Source: Selaginella moellendorffii (lineage: Eukaryota; Streptophyta; Lycopodiopsida; Selaginellales; Selaginellaceae). From it: a stretch of DNA of 64,000 nucleotides. Below the pieces are notes generated by a model that worked only from the letters and a program-made list of their open reading frames with translations, searched no databases and was not told the origin of the DNA. This document shows positions 12,416 through 22,919 of this stretch, piece by piece. The stretch covers positions 423,165 through 487,164 of the forward strand of contig NW_003314341.1 of NCBI RefSeq assembly GCF_000143415.4, given 5' to 3'. Position numbers and translations under genes: made by a program. The first letter of the stretch is position 1. Each line of letters starts with the position of its first letter.

Positions 12416-12853
12416 TTAGAGTAAGCAGCAATACCCCTCGTCATTGTCAACTCCTTTGTCGTGCTCAGTGTGTGAAAGGAGGTCCTCTGTTGCGATTTGC
12501 ACCTCGACAACCATGGAGCCGTCTGAGAGGGTCAACTTTGCGCCTGTGAATCCCTGTTGGATGCAGTGATCCCAAAGATCTTCGAGGCCTTCCGCAAAAT
12601 CTTCAACTGTGAGGTCGTGCACCCGGTTGATGTGAGCGAAGATTCCAATACCGCGATTTATGCCAATATAGAGCCCCGGTGTAAATCTCATCAGGACAAA
12701 ATTTCTCCATGCATTTGCAGCGCTTTCGCAATAGTCTTCCTGGTGGGTTCTCTGGCGCCTATGCCCCACACATTCTTGATATGCCAAAACTGAGTAATTT
12801 AAGGATCTTATGACATAATTTAATAGCAGAATCGACATTAGCAAATATCTCAT
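12416..12853 (-). CDS. Small secreted-type protein, paralogue 2 of an unrecognised family
   Basis: An intronless gene of 145 residues. I chose the start at 12853 (MRYLLM) over an in-frame ATG at 12877 for two reasons: the paralogue at 13462 starts with the same residues, and a TATATAAA box at 12891-12898 would place transcription start downstream of the longer start. Residues 1-25 look like a signal peptide. The mature part has ECVG, RTHQEDYCESAANAW, GIFAHINRVH, LTVEDFAEGLEDLWDHC, QGFTGAKLTLSDGSM and the tail VDNDEGYCCLL. It forms a head-to-head pair with the 13462-13905 gene across an AT-rich spacer of about 600 bp. No known domain is recognised. Confidence 0.85.
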   Translation of the reverse strand: MRYLLMSILLLNYVIRSLNYSVLAYQECVGHRRQRTHQEDYCESAANAWRNFVLMRFTPGLYIGINRGIGIFAHINRVHDLTVEDFAEGLEDLWDHCIQQGFTGAKLTLSDGSMVVEVQIATEDLLSHTEHDKGVDNDEGYCCLL

Positions 12854-12890
12854 TGTCTGTTGGAAATACATGAACAAAGAAAAGTGAGTA

Positions 12891-12898
12891 TTTATATA
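12891..12898 (-). promoter_or_regulatory. TATA box of paralogue 2
   Basis: TATATAAA on the minus strand, 38-45 bases before the ATG at 12853, an ordinary plant core-promoter spacing. It argues against the upstream ATG at 12877. Confidence 0.55.
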
Positions 12899-13430
12899 CA
12901 GCTAAATAGGATATGCAATTATTCCTACAATAATGATTGACTAAGTTTGATAATTATTTATAAAACTTTATTTATTCATCCTATTTCTATTTATTTTTAT
13001 ATATTTATAACATTTTCAGAATAATGATTAATATTATACTAGAATTAATTAAGTACTTCTAAAAGAATGTTTGGCAGTGCAATCTATTTCCAACTCTATT
13101 TTTGGTTAAACCTATAGGTACCTAGTATATACTTGGATATTTTAGTATTAATCTCTGACCTAATGAGAATATTTTTTATAAAAATAAATATGTTTATAAT
13201 TTCTATAATTTCTTAAACAGGACTTTTCTGTTAAAAAAGAACAGCAACTTTAGTTTAAGTTATAGAAATTTATCTAAAAGAATATTTAAAATTATTTTTA
13301 GATTAAAACCTTATATATTAATAATTAATAGATATTTTAGGATAACGAATAAAACAATTGTAACAAAATAATTTCAAACTAGTCAAAATTATAGTGAAGA
13401 TAATTCTATTTGAATTGTATCTTATAAAAA
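12899..13430. other. AT-rich spacer between two divergent paralogues
   Basis: Extremely AT-rich, with no coding signal. It serves as the shared upstream region of the head-to-head genes at 12416-12853 and 13462-13905. Confidence 0.6.
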
Positions 13431-13432
13431 GA

Positions 13433-13440
13433 CATTTTTT
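13433..13440 (+). promoter_or_regulatory. Probable TATA box of paralogue 3
   Basis: TATAAAAA, 22-29 bases upstream of the ATG at 13462, which implies a very short 5' leader. Confidence 0.4.
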
Positions 13441-13461
13441 TCATATATATCATAAGCGACA

Positions 13462-13905
13462 ATGAGATATTTGCTAATGTGGATTCTACTATTAAATTCT
13501 GTCATTAGATCCTTGAATTACTCAGTTGTGGCATATCATGAATGTGTGGGGCGTAGAAGTCAGAGAACCCAACAAGAAGACTATTGTGAAAGTGCTGCAG
13601 GTGCATGGAGAAATTTTATCTTAAGGAATTTTACTCCAGGGCTCTATTTTGCCATAGAGAACTCTATTGGAGTTTTTGCTCACTTCAACCGGGTGCACCA
13701 GCTTACAGTTGCTGATTTTGCAGAAGGCCTCCAAGATCTTTGGGATCAATGCATCAGCCAGGGATTCACAGGTGCTAAGCTCACCCTCTCGGACAGTTCC
13801 ATGGTTGTTGAGGTCCAAATCTTAAGAAATGAATTGTTGTCACACACTAAGCAAAAGCAAAACAAAGGAGTTGACAATGACGAGGGATATTGCTGTTTAC
13901 TCTAA
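13462..13905 (+). CDS. Small secreted-type protein, paralogue 3 of an unrecognised family
   Basis: An intronless gene of 147 residues on the plus strand. It begins MRYLLM like paralogue 2, with a hydrophobic signal-like stretch to about residue 25. It then shows ECVG, RTQQEDYCESAAGAW, FTPGLY, GVFAHFNRVHQLTV, ADFAEGLQDLWDQC and QGFTGAKLTLSDSSM, and ends VDNDEGYCCLL. It is nearest to paralogue 2 in sequence and was probably produced by inverted local duplication. Five cysteines occur at the same places as in the paralogues. Retention of the whole frame and tail in three diverged copies argues for purifying selection. Role unknown; the signal peptide suggests entry to the secretory route. Confidence 0.85.
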   Translation: MRYLLMWILLLNSVIRSLNYSVVAYHECVGRRSQRTQQEDYCESAAGAWRNFILRNFTPGLYFAIENSIGVFAHFNRVHQLTVADFAEGLQDLWDQCISQGFTGAKLTLSDSSMVVEVQILRNELLSHTKQKQNKGVDNDEGYCCLL

Positions 13906-14660
13906 AAGACATCTTATCAATATATTCTTCTACCTTGAGTGTATGGATTATTTAAGCCTCCGAAGGAAGAATGTTAATCTTATGCTTCTAGTTGTTTAAA
14001 ATATGTAATAATAATAATACTAGGAATAAGGAAAAATATAATATTAATGAGGTGCTAAAGGATTTAAAATATGTAATAATATTAATACTACAAATAAGGA
14101 ATAATTTGCTGTGTGTTTGCCAAAACACTTCGTTTGCTTAAGATAAACAGAAGGTTCCACTTTCTTCATCTTCAAAGGGAATCAAGAAAGAAACAATCTC
14201 GGGCTCAGCAGCAGCAGCATGAACGATTGAAGTTTCCCTCAGTCCATAAGTTCTTAATATACTAGCTTTCATATTAGAAAGGCTGGTTTTGGAGCTAGGT
14301 GTTATAGCTTTGGCTTGGAAATCCCAACAGCAGTGTTTGCATCAGGCAAGAACAAAACTCTCCTTCTAACAGGTTGGAGTGTAGAGAGATAAAAACAAAC
14401 AAGAACTCAAGAGCTAGCCCTCTATAAGCACTGCTTAATTCTTTTGAGCTTGTTGAAATTACTCTTGCAGGACCTGTTCCTCGCCACAAGATCGCAACAG
14501 CAGGCAAACACAGCTTCTAGCAGAAAGGACGACCTGCACTAGAATCCTGTCGTCTCTAGCCTTAAAACCAAACAATTTCAAGTCAAATCTCGTGACCAGA
14601 ACCTTGTCCATCTTTGTCTCTATCTCATTGCTCACCCCAAGGAATGGACATGCATCCACT
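13906..14660. other. Intergenic region without supported genes
   Basis: The left third is AT-rich. The right part (about 14300-14660) has open minus-strand frames of 66-70 codons with no recognised domain. They may be retroelement remains, but I see no diagnostic motif. Confidence 0.4.
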
Positions 14661-14912
14661 TTATAGCATTGAAATGATATTAATTTGATTTACTTTTTTG
14701 TCATGGGTGTTGTCAATTAGCAGCAACACACTTCTTACACAATCAAAATCTCGACTTGCATGCACAATACCTTTGTTAATGCAATCGTCCCCGAGATCCT
14801 GAAGGGCTTCTGCAAAATCATGAACTGTAAGACTGTCCACCTGGTTTATGTGCCCAAAAAGTGCGTAGTCCTTTTGTTCAGTTAACTCTATGATACCTAT
14901 GCATTCATACAC
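14661..14912 (-). pseudogene. Truncated fourth member of the small secreted-protein family
   Basis: The minus-strand frame reads YECIG near its start, then FGHINQVDSLTVHDFAEALQ and LGDDCINKG, which match the middle of paralogues 1-3. The signal peptide, the QEDYC region and everything after the third cysteine are missing or replaced, and the conserved CCLL tail is absent. I read it as a decayed copy. With it the cluster holds four members over about 5.4 kb: three on the minus strand and one on the plus strand. Confidence 0.75.
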
Positions 14913-15111
14913 AAAGTTGACTATGAAAAATCACATGGAATAACCAAGTGAATATCTCATGCTTATTTGGACGACTTTTATACATATCCTTTTATGCTCA
15001 ATTATCAAAACGGAGTTTCAAATCCAGCATATTCAAAAAATGATTCTTCAAATATACCCCAGCATCTCTTATCCTCGCGCGCGCGCGCCAAAGGGTTTTC
15101 AGACTTTCGTG

Positions 15112-17197
15112 ATGCGGAGGAGAGGCTGGGCTTTTGGATTAGGTCTGGGATTAGGGTTTGCGTTGCTGCTGCTGGCGCCTGGAGCAGCTGGCTACGGCAG
15201 GAGGGCGCCATCGCCAGGCATCTTCAATGTCTCCGATGTCAATGTGAGTTTTTCGAGAGGAAATGCCGGATGATAATCCTCCTCTTTTTGCGGTTCTCTC
15301 CATCTTCTAGGTGCCGGCTTTCTTCCGGAGCAATGCAAACCAGGTCGCGTCCAAAGCCACCAAGGCGCTCAACATTGCTGTGCTCAAGTTTCCACGCCTT
15401 GATGCCCTTCAAAAGTTCAAAAAGTACAATGGAGAGTTCGATGTCATCAACAAGCACTACTGGGCTGTATGCTCCCTCGTCGCTTTCCATGCACACTAAA
15501 ACACCCACGTAAGTGGTGATTGGCGATGGAAACTTTGGTTTCTCTCCGCTCCTCTTCGGTGTGTTCTAAACTCCTGCTTTTGTCCTCCACAGTCTGTGGC
15601 CTTCATTGGAATTTGGGGCTACGTCCTGGCAGTCCTCACCTTCATGTGTGCATGCATGGTTTGCGCTTGCAAATTCTGCTGCTACCTCTGCGGCTACAAG
15701 CTTCCAACCAAGGATGAAGGGGGAAGCCTTTTGAAAAGGTGCTCGAGAATGACCTCCCTTCTACTCTTGCTGGTGTGTACCATGTAAGTACTCTCAATTT
15801 TTTTTACTTGTTCTTCTTCATCCGAGCAATCCATCTCATTATTCTAAAGCTGTGCGCAGAGCAGGCACAGCAGTGCTTTTCTGGGGGACTTCGAAGACTG
15901 GAAAACAGCTGAAACAGACCACGGATGTAGTGATCAATGCGACAGACTTTGTTTTGGACACGGCGGATGAGATTGTCTCGTCTCTCAAGAGTGCAGCGGG
16001 CGTGATATCCGATCCTACGGCCTCAGCCAACATTCTATCAGCTGCTAACAACGTCGACGGTGGGAGTGGTGGAATCGGGGTCAAGGTGTCCAAGATCAAA
16101 AAGAAAATCCCCTTCTATCTCAAGCTAGTGTGAGTGACGCGCACTCGTCTTCCTTGGCATTTTCGTCACGACCTGTTTGATCACCTTGCAGCTTTATTTT
16201 CCTCAACATCATTGGAGCCTTCATATGTTTGTTTGCGGTGATCGGTCTAGGTAACTCTTAGCTTCTACAAGTTGTTTGGTTCTCGCCAATCTCACAGTTA
16301 CCTTTTCTTCACAGTCGCTGTTTGTGCACAGTCGTCTACATACGGGAATATGTGAGTGAGCTCAGCATCTAAACCTTTTCTTCGGATTTTTACTAAACGC
16401 CGTGCCAACAGAGCTTTCATGGGAATGGCGGTTATGCTCTTTGCAGCGTGGTTACTGGCAGGACTAGACTTCGTTCTCTCCCGGTACGTGAAAACTTTAA
16501 AAAAGCTAGAGGTGGAATTTAAGCTTCCCCCTCTTGTGACTTTTCGCAGTGTTACAAACGATGCATGCGAGGCCATGCGGGAGTATAACGCTGATCCGAC
16601 CACCACAACACTGGCCACCATCTTCCCGTGCCAGTCACAGGCCTCCGCCAGTTCCACCACGGGAAGTGCAAAATCAGCACTCAAGGACATCATCGCTCAG
16701 ACCAACTCGGCAATTACTACCATTAACTCCAACACCGGCTCGAGCTTGCCACAGATCTGTGACCCCTATGGAGCTGGTCCTGGCTACGCCGACGTTGCTT
16801 GTGCTCTAGGCACCACCCCCATGGCAGACTTCCAGACTGTAAGTTCTAACTTGGCTCGAGCTCTAAGATCCTGATGTAAGCTTTTCCATTCCTCCAGGAC
16901 TTCGGCCCCTACAGATGCGTCGACGACGTTCAGGCCAGTTGCACAGCATCAAACACTCCCATTCTCAACAGCAACTATCAAAACATGGCCACAGCCATGT
17001 CCGCCGGCGCTACCGTCTACAGCCTCATCCCCAACGTCAACGACATCCTCACTTGCACTTTCATCCACAACGCTTTCAACGTGCTGGTGACGGGACAATG
17101 CGTCAAGCTCATCGATGGCTTGAACATCAGCTGGTTTGGATTCGCACTCTCGGCTTCTTTCATGATGCCTCTCCAGCTCTACTGGATCTTCATATGA
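15112..17197 (+). CDS. Plant multi-pass membrane protein (At2g12400/At2g25270-like family)
   Basis: Nine exons: 15112-15243, 15311-15466, 15593-15783, 15860-16129, 16192-16250, 16315-16351, 16412-16483, 16550-16838 and 16898-17197, giving 501 residues. An N-terminal signal peptide is followed by a short luminal region, then the family signature FKKYNGEFDVINKHYWAS leading into a first membrane helix (about 97-125, rich in Cys), a second helix (about 145-160), a long non-cytosolic segment, paired helices near 250-269 and 283-305, a second long loop with paired cysteines, and a C-terminal helix. I recognise the layout from plant transmembrane proteins of unknown biochemical role. It ends 35 bp from the convergent NdhM stop codon. 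Internal exons are as short as 37 bp. Confidence 0.85.
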
Positions 17198-17232
17198 CCA
17201 GCGCTACGATTGCTCCTACCCCTACGAGTTTC

Positions 17233-17880
17233 TCACGAATCCTGCTGCTGCTGATCCTGCTCCGGGGAGTACAAGTTGAGACGAGGCTTTCCCATGCTGA
17301 AGTTGAGCACTCTGCAGTCGAGATTGTACTGGATCTCTCCTGCCAGCAGCAACTTACGAATGAAGTGCTCGATGTCGGATCCTACCAAGCGAAGTGTGTA
17401 CTCGTCCAGAGGAGCTCCCTGTAATTCCCATGTCAAGACTTTTCTTTCCTACTACTATCATCTACGGAGGACTCGGTGGAGAGGTTTTACTTCATACGTG
17501 TCGACGAGCTCGCGGAGATGATCGTAGACTTTCTCCACCTTATCGTCCGGCCAGAGGAACTCGCTGTCGGGATCCAAGATGAGCGTCAACTTATCTATTT
17601 GCGTCTGATCCATGGCGAAGGTCACGGGATCGATGGCGGCGGCGTAGAGGCGGACGTGACGAGTGGTGCAACTCAGCCATCTCCCTCCTTGCGCGGGGCC
17701 ATCGCGAGTCATGCCTTTGTTCTGGATTTGCTCGCCCTCGGCCCTCACAACCATCCATCTCCTCCTGGGATTCTTGCTGCGCTTGAAACTGGCGCTTGGA
17801 ATCCCGTTCCTGTTCGTCATGAGCTTGCAATTGGATGAAGGAAGAGCGAAATTGACCCCTCTCACGCTCGACGCGGCCAT
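17233..17880 (-). CDS. ndhM: NAD(P)H-quinone oxidoreductase subunit M, chloroplastic
   Basis: A nuclear gene for subunit M of the chloroplast NDH complex, which moves electrons from reduced ferredoxin to plastoquinone in cyclic electron flow. Two exons on the minus strand, 17491-17880 and 17233-17418, give 191 residues. The start MAASSVRG at 17880 opens a Ser/Arg-rich, acid-poor stretch typical of a transit peptide; an in-frame ATG 20 codons upstream is less typical. Diagnostic motifs are [52 protein letters not shown] and [19 protein letters not shown], all family landmarks. Its presence implies the plastid still uses an NDH complex, which is not universal in this plant group. Confidence 0.95.
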
Positions 17881-18050
17881 AGCCAAAGCAAAGAGGAAAA
17901 TGTGGTCGTTGTTTTTCAGACTTTTCCTGCCAATTGGCACAAAACAAATGTTTGTTTGTTCTTGATTTGGAGAGATGGAAGTTTTCTTTCATTCTCTGTT
18001 AGTGTTCTATTTACAATTGAGAGAGAGTTAACTTGAGAAAGGACAAGAGA

Positions 18051-18631
18051 TCATGGATGAGCGAAGCATCCCCCAAGCCAGCGTTTTCTTCGAGTGTTTT
18101 GACAGCTCTTGTGGCAAACAAACGTGATCTGCTCGTCAGAAACAAACAATTTAGATCGATCGTGTAGAGGAGAGAATACAAAAAAAAGAAAAAGGGGGAC
18201 GATCTTGCCTGATCATCGCGTTGTATTCCAATTGATCGCAGTGTCGCTGAATCGTCCAGGAGCTTTTGATTCATGTAGCACAGGCAGAAATTAGCCCATA
18301 CTTGATCCCTGGAAGGACAAAAGGAATTTTAAACACAAAGATTTCTAAAGTTACGAACGAACCAATCTATGCTGCCAGAGCCCTGCCCCAAAGATTTCTT
18401 CTGGAGATCATTCGCGGTGAATTCCAGCGATGCCTTGAGATCGGCCACGCTCGCGCCGTCCAGCACCGAAATCTCTAGTGAAGAGTTGCGAATCCATGAC
18501 AAATAAAATCCAATCGACTTACCAAAGGCTGTTCCATCCAGTTTCAATACATTGACATTCATGATCTTCGCTGCCAGTGTATCCTCGGAGAAGATTGGGC
18601 CATGTTCTTGCTTCGCCTTTCGGATCTTCAT
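18051..18631 (-). CDS. U11/U12 snRNP 25 kDa protein-like (ubiquitin-fold)
   Basis: Homologous in layout to SNRNP25, a U11-associated protein of the minor (U12-type) spliceosome with a ubiquitin-like fold. Four exons on the minus strand: about 18523-18631, 18363-18474, 18209-18308 and 18051-18128, giving about 132 residues. Matches to the family are an opening strand (VNVLKLDGTAF), LDGASVADLKASLEF, an IDW/VW core, and MNQKLLDDSATLRSIGIQ followed by RDDQITFVCHK. The third intron begins with GC instead of GT (CAG then gcaaga), a GC-AG intron. It shares a 173-bp head-to-head region with the S3a gene. It is short compared with the plant homologues I know of (about 160 residues), lacking some N-terminal sequence. 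Confidence 0.8.
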
Positions 18632-18804
18632 CTCGTTTCAAGCGAGCTAGGGCTCCTCGGGAAGGAAAAACCAAAAACCCGGGAAAGGATCACGTGTACC
18701 AATGACATTGTGCCGCTTGGCTTATCATTTAGACGGTTGAGATCTATGCTCATCGTTTAGGTTTAAGGTAGGGTTCTTGAGCAGCGAGGCGGCTGCGCTG
18801 CGCC
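18632..18804. promoter_or_regulatory. Bidirectional promoter region, SNRNP25-like / RPS3A
   Basis: Only 173 bp separate the divergent start codons. The S3a side contains a run like ggtttaaggtagggttc that is repeated upstream of the second S3a copy at about 25320, so part of this promoter was duplicated with the gene. Confidence 0.5.
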
Positions 18805-19923
18805 ATGGCCGTCGGGTACGTGCGCTCGCTTCTCGCCGTGTGGCTCTAGCTCAATGTGTGATTCTTTGGCAGGAAGAACAAGCGGATTTCCAAGGGAAAG
18901 AAGGGAGGCAAGAAGAAAATGTAAGTGTTTGGCGCAGCGTTTTGCCTGCTTGATTTCTTCTTTCCTCAGTGTCGACCCTTTCTCCAAGAAGGATTGGTAC
19001 GATGTCAAGGCCATGTCCACTTTCAATGTTCGTCAGATCGGGAAGACGCTTGTGACGAGAACGCAGGGAACAAAGGTGAGCTTTTTCTACTGATCTCGAT
19101 TTAATTTGATGTGTTCCTGTGCTTGTAGATTGCCTCGGATGGTCTCAAAGGGCGTGTCTTCGAAGTGTCGCTTGCGGACTTGCAGAATGACGAGGATCAC
19201 GCCTTCCGGAAGATCAAGCTCAGGGCCGAGGATGTCCAAGGCCGGAACGTTCTCACGAACTTCTGGGTTAGAGAATTTTGTTTTCTCCTTTTGTGCTAGC
19301 TTCATTGTTTTCATACTCATGCAGGGAATGGACTTCACGACCGACAAGCTCCGGTCCCTCGTCCGGAAGTGGCAGTCCCTCATTGAAGCTCACGTTGATG
19401 TGAAGACGACTGACAACTACACCTTGAGGCTGTTCTGCATCGGATTCACCAAGCGGAGGCCCAACCAGGTGAAGAGGACTTGCTACGCTCAGTCGAGTCA
19501 GATCCGCCAGGTACACTTGAAAAGAAAGAGTTGGCTGTTCATTAACAAACACACTCTCGTGCAGATCCGCAAGAAAATGAGGGAGATCATGGTTCGTGAG
19601 GCCCAGTCCTGCGATCTCAAGGACCTCGTCGCTAAGTTCATCCCCGAGGTTATTGGGAAGGAGATCGAAAAAGTGACTGCGGGAATCTATCCCCTGCAGA
19701 ACACTTACATTCGCAAGGTGAAGATCCTGAAGGCCCCAAAGTTCGATCTTGGGAAGCTGATGGAGGTAATGAAGAACCATATTTCCAGCAAGAACTTGTG
19801 TGCTTACTGTCATTTCTCCAGGTTCATGGTGACTACAGCGAGGATACTGGCGTCAAGGTTGAGCGACCAGTTGGTGATGAAGCCGAACCGGAGGCAGCAG
19901 AGGCTGAAGTAGTCGGGGCGTAA
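18805..19923 (+). CDS. RPS3A: 40S ribosomal protein S3a (eS1), copy 1
   Basis: A component of the small ribosomal subunit near the mRNA exit, required for initiation. Seven exons: 18805-18815, 18873-18920, 18970-19075, 19129-19266, 19325-19510, 19565-19765 and 19822-19923, giving 263 residues, the normal plant length. The product opens [19 protein letters not shown], then [19 protein letters not shown], a [10 protein letters not shown] segment, a [12 protein letters not shown] strand, [20 protein letters not shown] and an acidic tail rich in Glu and Ala. The first coding exon is only 11 bases, with the start codon and three more codons split by an intron, a common layout for plant ribosomal-protein genes. 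An intact inverted duplicate lies at 24144-25286. Confidence 0.95.
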
Positions 19924-20688
19924 GTCGTCCTACTTGATATTTGTTTTGCCTCTTTTCCTTAACAGTACACAGTTTTGATATCGTTCTGCACAACTTTAAA
20001 AGTTCTCTGGAGATTTCTTCTCCATAGGAAAGCCCAGCTATATTCTCTCGCGGCTTCGAGTCTCTGCACTGTAAAGGGAGCGGGTAGAAATCAACTGAGA
20101 GGCTGTCAAGGACGGGGGCTTGATTCAGCTTCACATTCAAATCTTTGATTCATGGGAAAGGCGTGATTTGGAGTGGAAGCTTGCTGGTGTTGATTTGGCG
20201 GCTTCACACTTCCATCCACAAGAACTGAAACAATGAAATATCGAGTGGAGCTACTCGCATTCTCTCTGGAGCAGTGTTTCAGGGGGCGATCCAGAACTCG
20301 TAAGTTCAAGCTAGCAGGTTTAAGCTATGGTTCCTTGGAGTTTTCAGTTTTGATTCCCTTTCTTTTCCTTGGGAGGGCTGATACTTTGCTTGTCTCGGAG
20401 AACTATCAGGCACTCGAGAGTTAAGATTGATCGCCCCAAAAGATATGTCACCTGGATGAAGACGGCCTTTTACACTTCCGGATCGCTGATAGGGCTACAA
20501 AACTTAAATATCCAGACATCCCTGGTTGAGATGTATCAATTTTGAAATAGAGCTTATCTCACGTTTACCAAAAAAAATCGCTTGAAGTAGAGTGTAGTTC
20601 AAGAAAGGAAAGGTATCTTTAAAGTTGCGATTTAAAAAGGCGGAAGTTTTAAATTGCCACTCTCGAATTAGGGTTCTAAGAGGAATCG

Positions 20689-22807
20689 ATGCTCGGTCGC
20701 TTCCTCTTCCTCGCCGCGCTCGCATTCTCGCTCTTCCTCCCCCCCGCGCACTCCGCCTGGTGGAACATCCTGTCTGTCGAGCCCAGGCGACCCCCTCGCC
20801 AGGCCGCCAATGTGGAGGAGCAGCCGGATCAGGTACACAATGCGCTGCCTCTCATGGATCATAGGGTTCCATTCGAGATGGAGACGGCGTCGGTGCCAGG
20901 CAGCGAGAGGGGCGGCAAGCTCCTCGAGGATTTGAAGAAGAAGCTGCAGAGTTCATGCTGGCACAGCGCCTACTCGAGCCTCTTCTCCAGTTGCCGTGAG
21001 GTGCTCAAGGATGACAGCAAGAAAATGAGGCTGGCTTACAAGTTTGCCGATTGCTTCCTTCGGAGCTCCGGTAAGGATCCTTTGAAATCCTGCCCGGATT
21101 CTTCTCCCGTCAAGGAGTGTACCAAGTCTCTCACCGATCACCGACACCATCTTCTTCTCCAATTTTTCATCGACATCGCATCGATGTGCCACCACCTTCA
21201 GTAAGTTTTTGTCGCTTCCTTCCACCACTCCATGAGCGCTCACACGTTCTTTCTTCTTTGGCACTGGAAACAGGAGCGAGGCTTTTAAGCTGGAAACGGA
21301 AGAAGTGATCGGCAACCTCAAGGACTCGGCTCACTGGGTGGAAGATAAGCTGGCTGTGATGCAGAGCCAGGCAAGGTCGATCTTAGACAACACGGACAAG
21401 ATCTTCGGTTTGCAGCAGCGGCTGGAAGAAGAGTACTTTGTTATGAAGCGAGGCCTGGTTGAGATGCACGATGATCTCAACAAAGGCATCTTTCACCTCA
21501 AGGAGTACGCGGACGAGACGAACAAACACATGCTGGCCGTGTCGTCCTTCCAGAGGGAGCTGGCGGATCACCAGGAGAATATGGTTCGCCAGCAGCAGCT
21601 TCTCTCGGAGAACTTGCAAGAGGAAGTGTCGAGTTTGAGGTCCAAGGCGGAAGACATCAACAGCAACGTTGTCAAGTCCCTCTCCGGACAGGACGAGCTT
21701 CTTTCCGGCCAGGAAGCCGCGCTCAGTGGCCTAGCAAGCCTCAAGAGAATACAGGAGAAAATGCAAGAGGACGTGCTCCGAGAGAGCAAGCGGCTCCACG
21801 AGATGCATCAACGACTGGCTGACGGATCCGAGGCTATACTCAAGGCCCAGGAAGTATTTGCGTCCAAGCAGGCTCTCATTTTCACGTCCCTGGAGCGTCT
21901 CTTTGCGTTGCACAACGCGATTCTGACCGAGTCACGGACTGTGAAGGCTGTTCTATTCTACGTTCCCGTTGCCATACTGATATACCTCATCACCGGCACG
22001 AGGCAAACGAGCAATGGAAGGGTCGTTCTTTACGCTGGTAAGCAAAACCTCGTTTTCTTTTTTGCTTCTACGTAACTCTGTTCCTGTGTAGGCCTGTGTC
22101 TCTCTTTTGCGGCCGAGTTTTGGTCGCTACGTCTTCCAAAATCCAGCCCATACTATCAGCATGAGTATCTGACGAATGCGCTTTACATACGAGGAACTTA
22201 TGCTGTTGCAGCTATTCTATACGTCTTCTATTGCATTCTTACCTTCAAGTAAGTTGATATCGGTTCGTTCTTTCTTTACCCTCACATTTCTTACAGGGAC
22301 TATGCGAGCTTGAGCTACAAGATCCTTTTGGACATGCAGAAACGACTAGATGAAAATACGAGCTTCCTCGGCTCTCTGTACTTTGGGTCTTCCACTTCTG
22401 GTATGGACACTCAACTCGACTTGTAGTTTTCTCTCTGACTCGGGGCTTTTTCTTTCCTTGGTGTCATAGAAGCGCAGAATGGAGATTTTAGCCTCTTGGC
22501 CAATGTTCCACGCTTCAGAGGATACGAAGATGAAGCCGAACGGAGCAGGAAAGACGACTACTCGGATGATCCGGACTATGACCCTCAAGAAGACTCCGAC
22601 TGCGAGGAGCTTCAATGTACTTTCTCACGCGACTATAACCTCCGTCGAAATGTGCGGAGGTAAACCATTTCTAACTGATTCTTTGTTTCTCAACAATCTG
22701 GCTTGTCATTTTGCAGGAGTGGCCGTCCTCTAGCTCGGAGTGCCGCGATACTCAGCTGGGAGGATGAAGAAATGTTTGTAAGTTTATTCAGGTGGGTTGC
22801 AATTTGA
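20689..22807 (+). CDS. GEX1: GEX1-type nuclear fusion (karyogamy) membrane protein
   Basis: Family of GEX1/KAR5/Brambleberry, nuclear-envelope proteins needed for fusion of nuclei in gametes or zygotes. Exons: 20689-21200, 21274-22037, 22092-22248, 22297-22400, 22470-22659 and 22717 onward. A signal peptide (1-23) precedes a cysteine-rich domain (about 85-170) with SCWHSAYSSLFSSC and a KFADCFLRSSG segment, matching the family pattern. Then comes a long coiled coil (about 175-400, heptads rich in Gln, Glu and Leu), a hydrophobic segment (FYVPVAILIYLITG), two further hydrophobic stretches in exon 3 and an acidic C-terminal tail. The 3' end is uncertain: reading through exon 6 stops at 22807 (about 605 residues); a good GTAAGT donor at 22778 could join 22841 onward and run to 23017, overlapping the next gene. 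Confidence 0.88.
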
Positions 22808-22919
22808 GTTTTCCTTTCATAACAAGACTTGTCTTAGCAGGCCTCTTTCTCCGAGATGAAGCTAAGGAGCAAGTATAAAAAATCTATCTGCATAGGGCAT
22901 TCAGTCACGGGCTTGCGCA

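Noticed and set aside
11727-12510. 136- and 174-codon minus-strand frames upstream of ROP
   Set aside because: Biased pyrimidine-rich leader sequence with no domain; they overlap frames in other phases and also the start of paralogue 2.
12416-12877. Longer start at 12877 for paralogue 2
   Set aside because: The TATA box position and the paralogue start both point to 12853.
9549-13905. KP4-like or other antifungal toxin identity for the small secreted family
   Set aside because: Size, signal peptide and a helix-Cys-strand arrangement are loosely similar, but the cysteine number and spacing do not fit, and the CCLL tail is not a feature of those families.
14295-14659. Copia gag start on the minus strand
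   Set aside because: One frame has a superficially similar opening, but no conserved gag motif, primer site or LTR could be found.
19106-19912. 268-codon plus-strand frame over S3a
   Set aside because: It reads through introns that have clear splice sites; the spliced product matches ribosomal protein S3a exactly in length.
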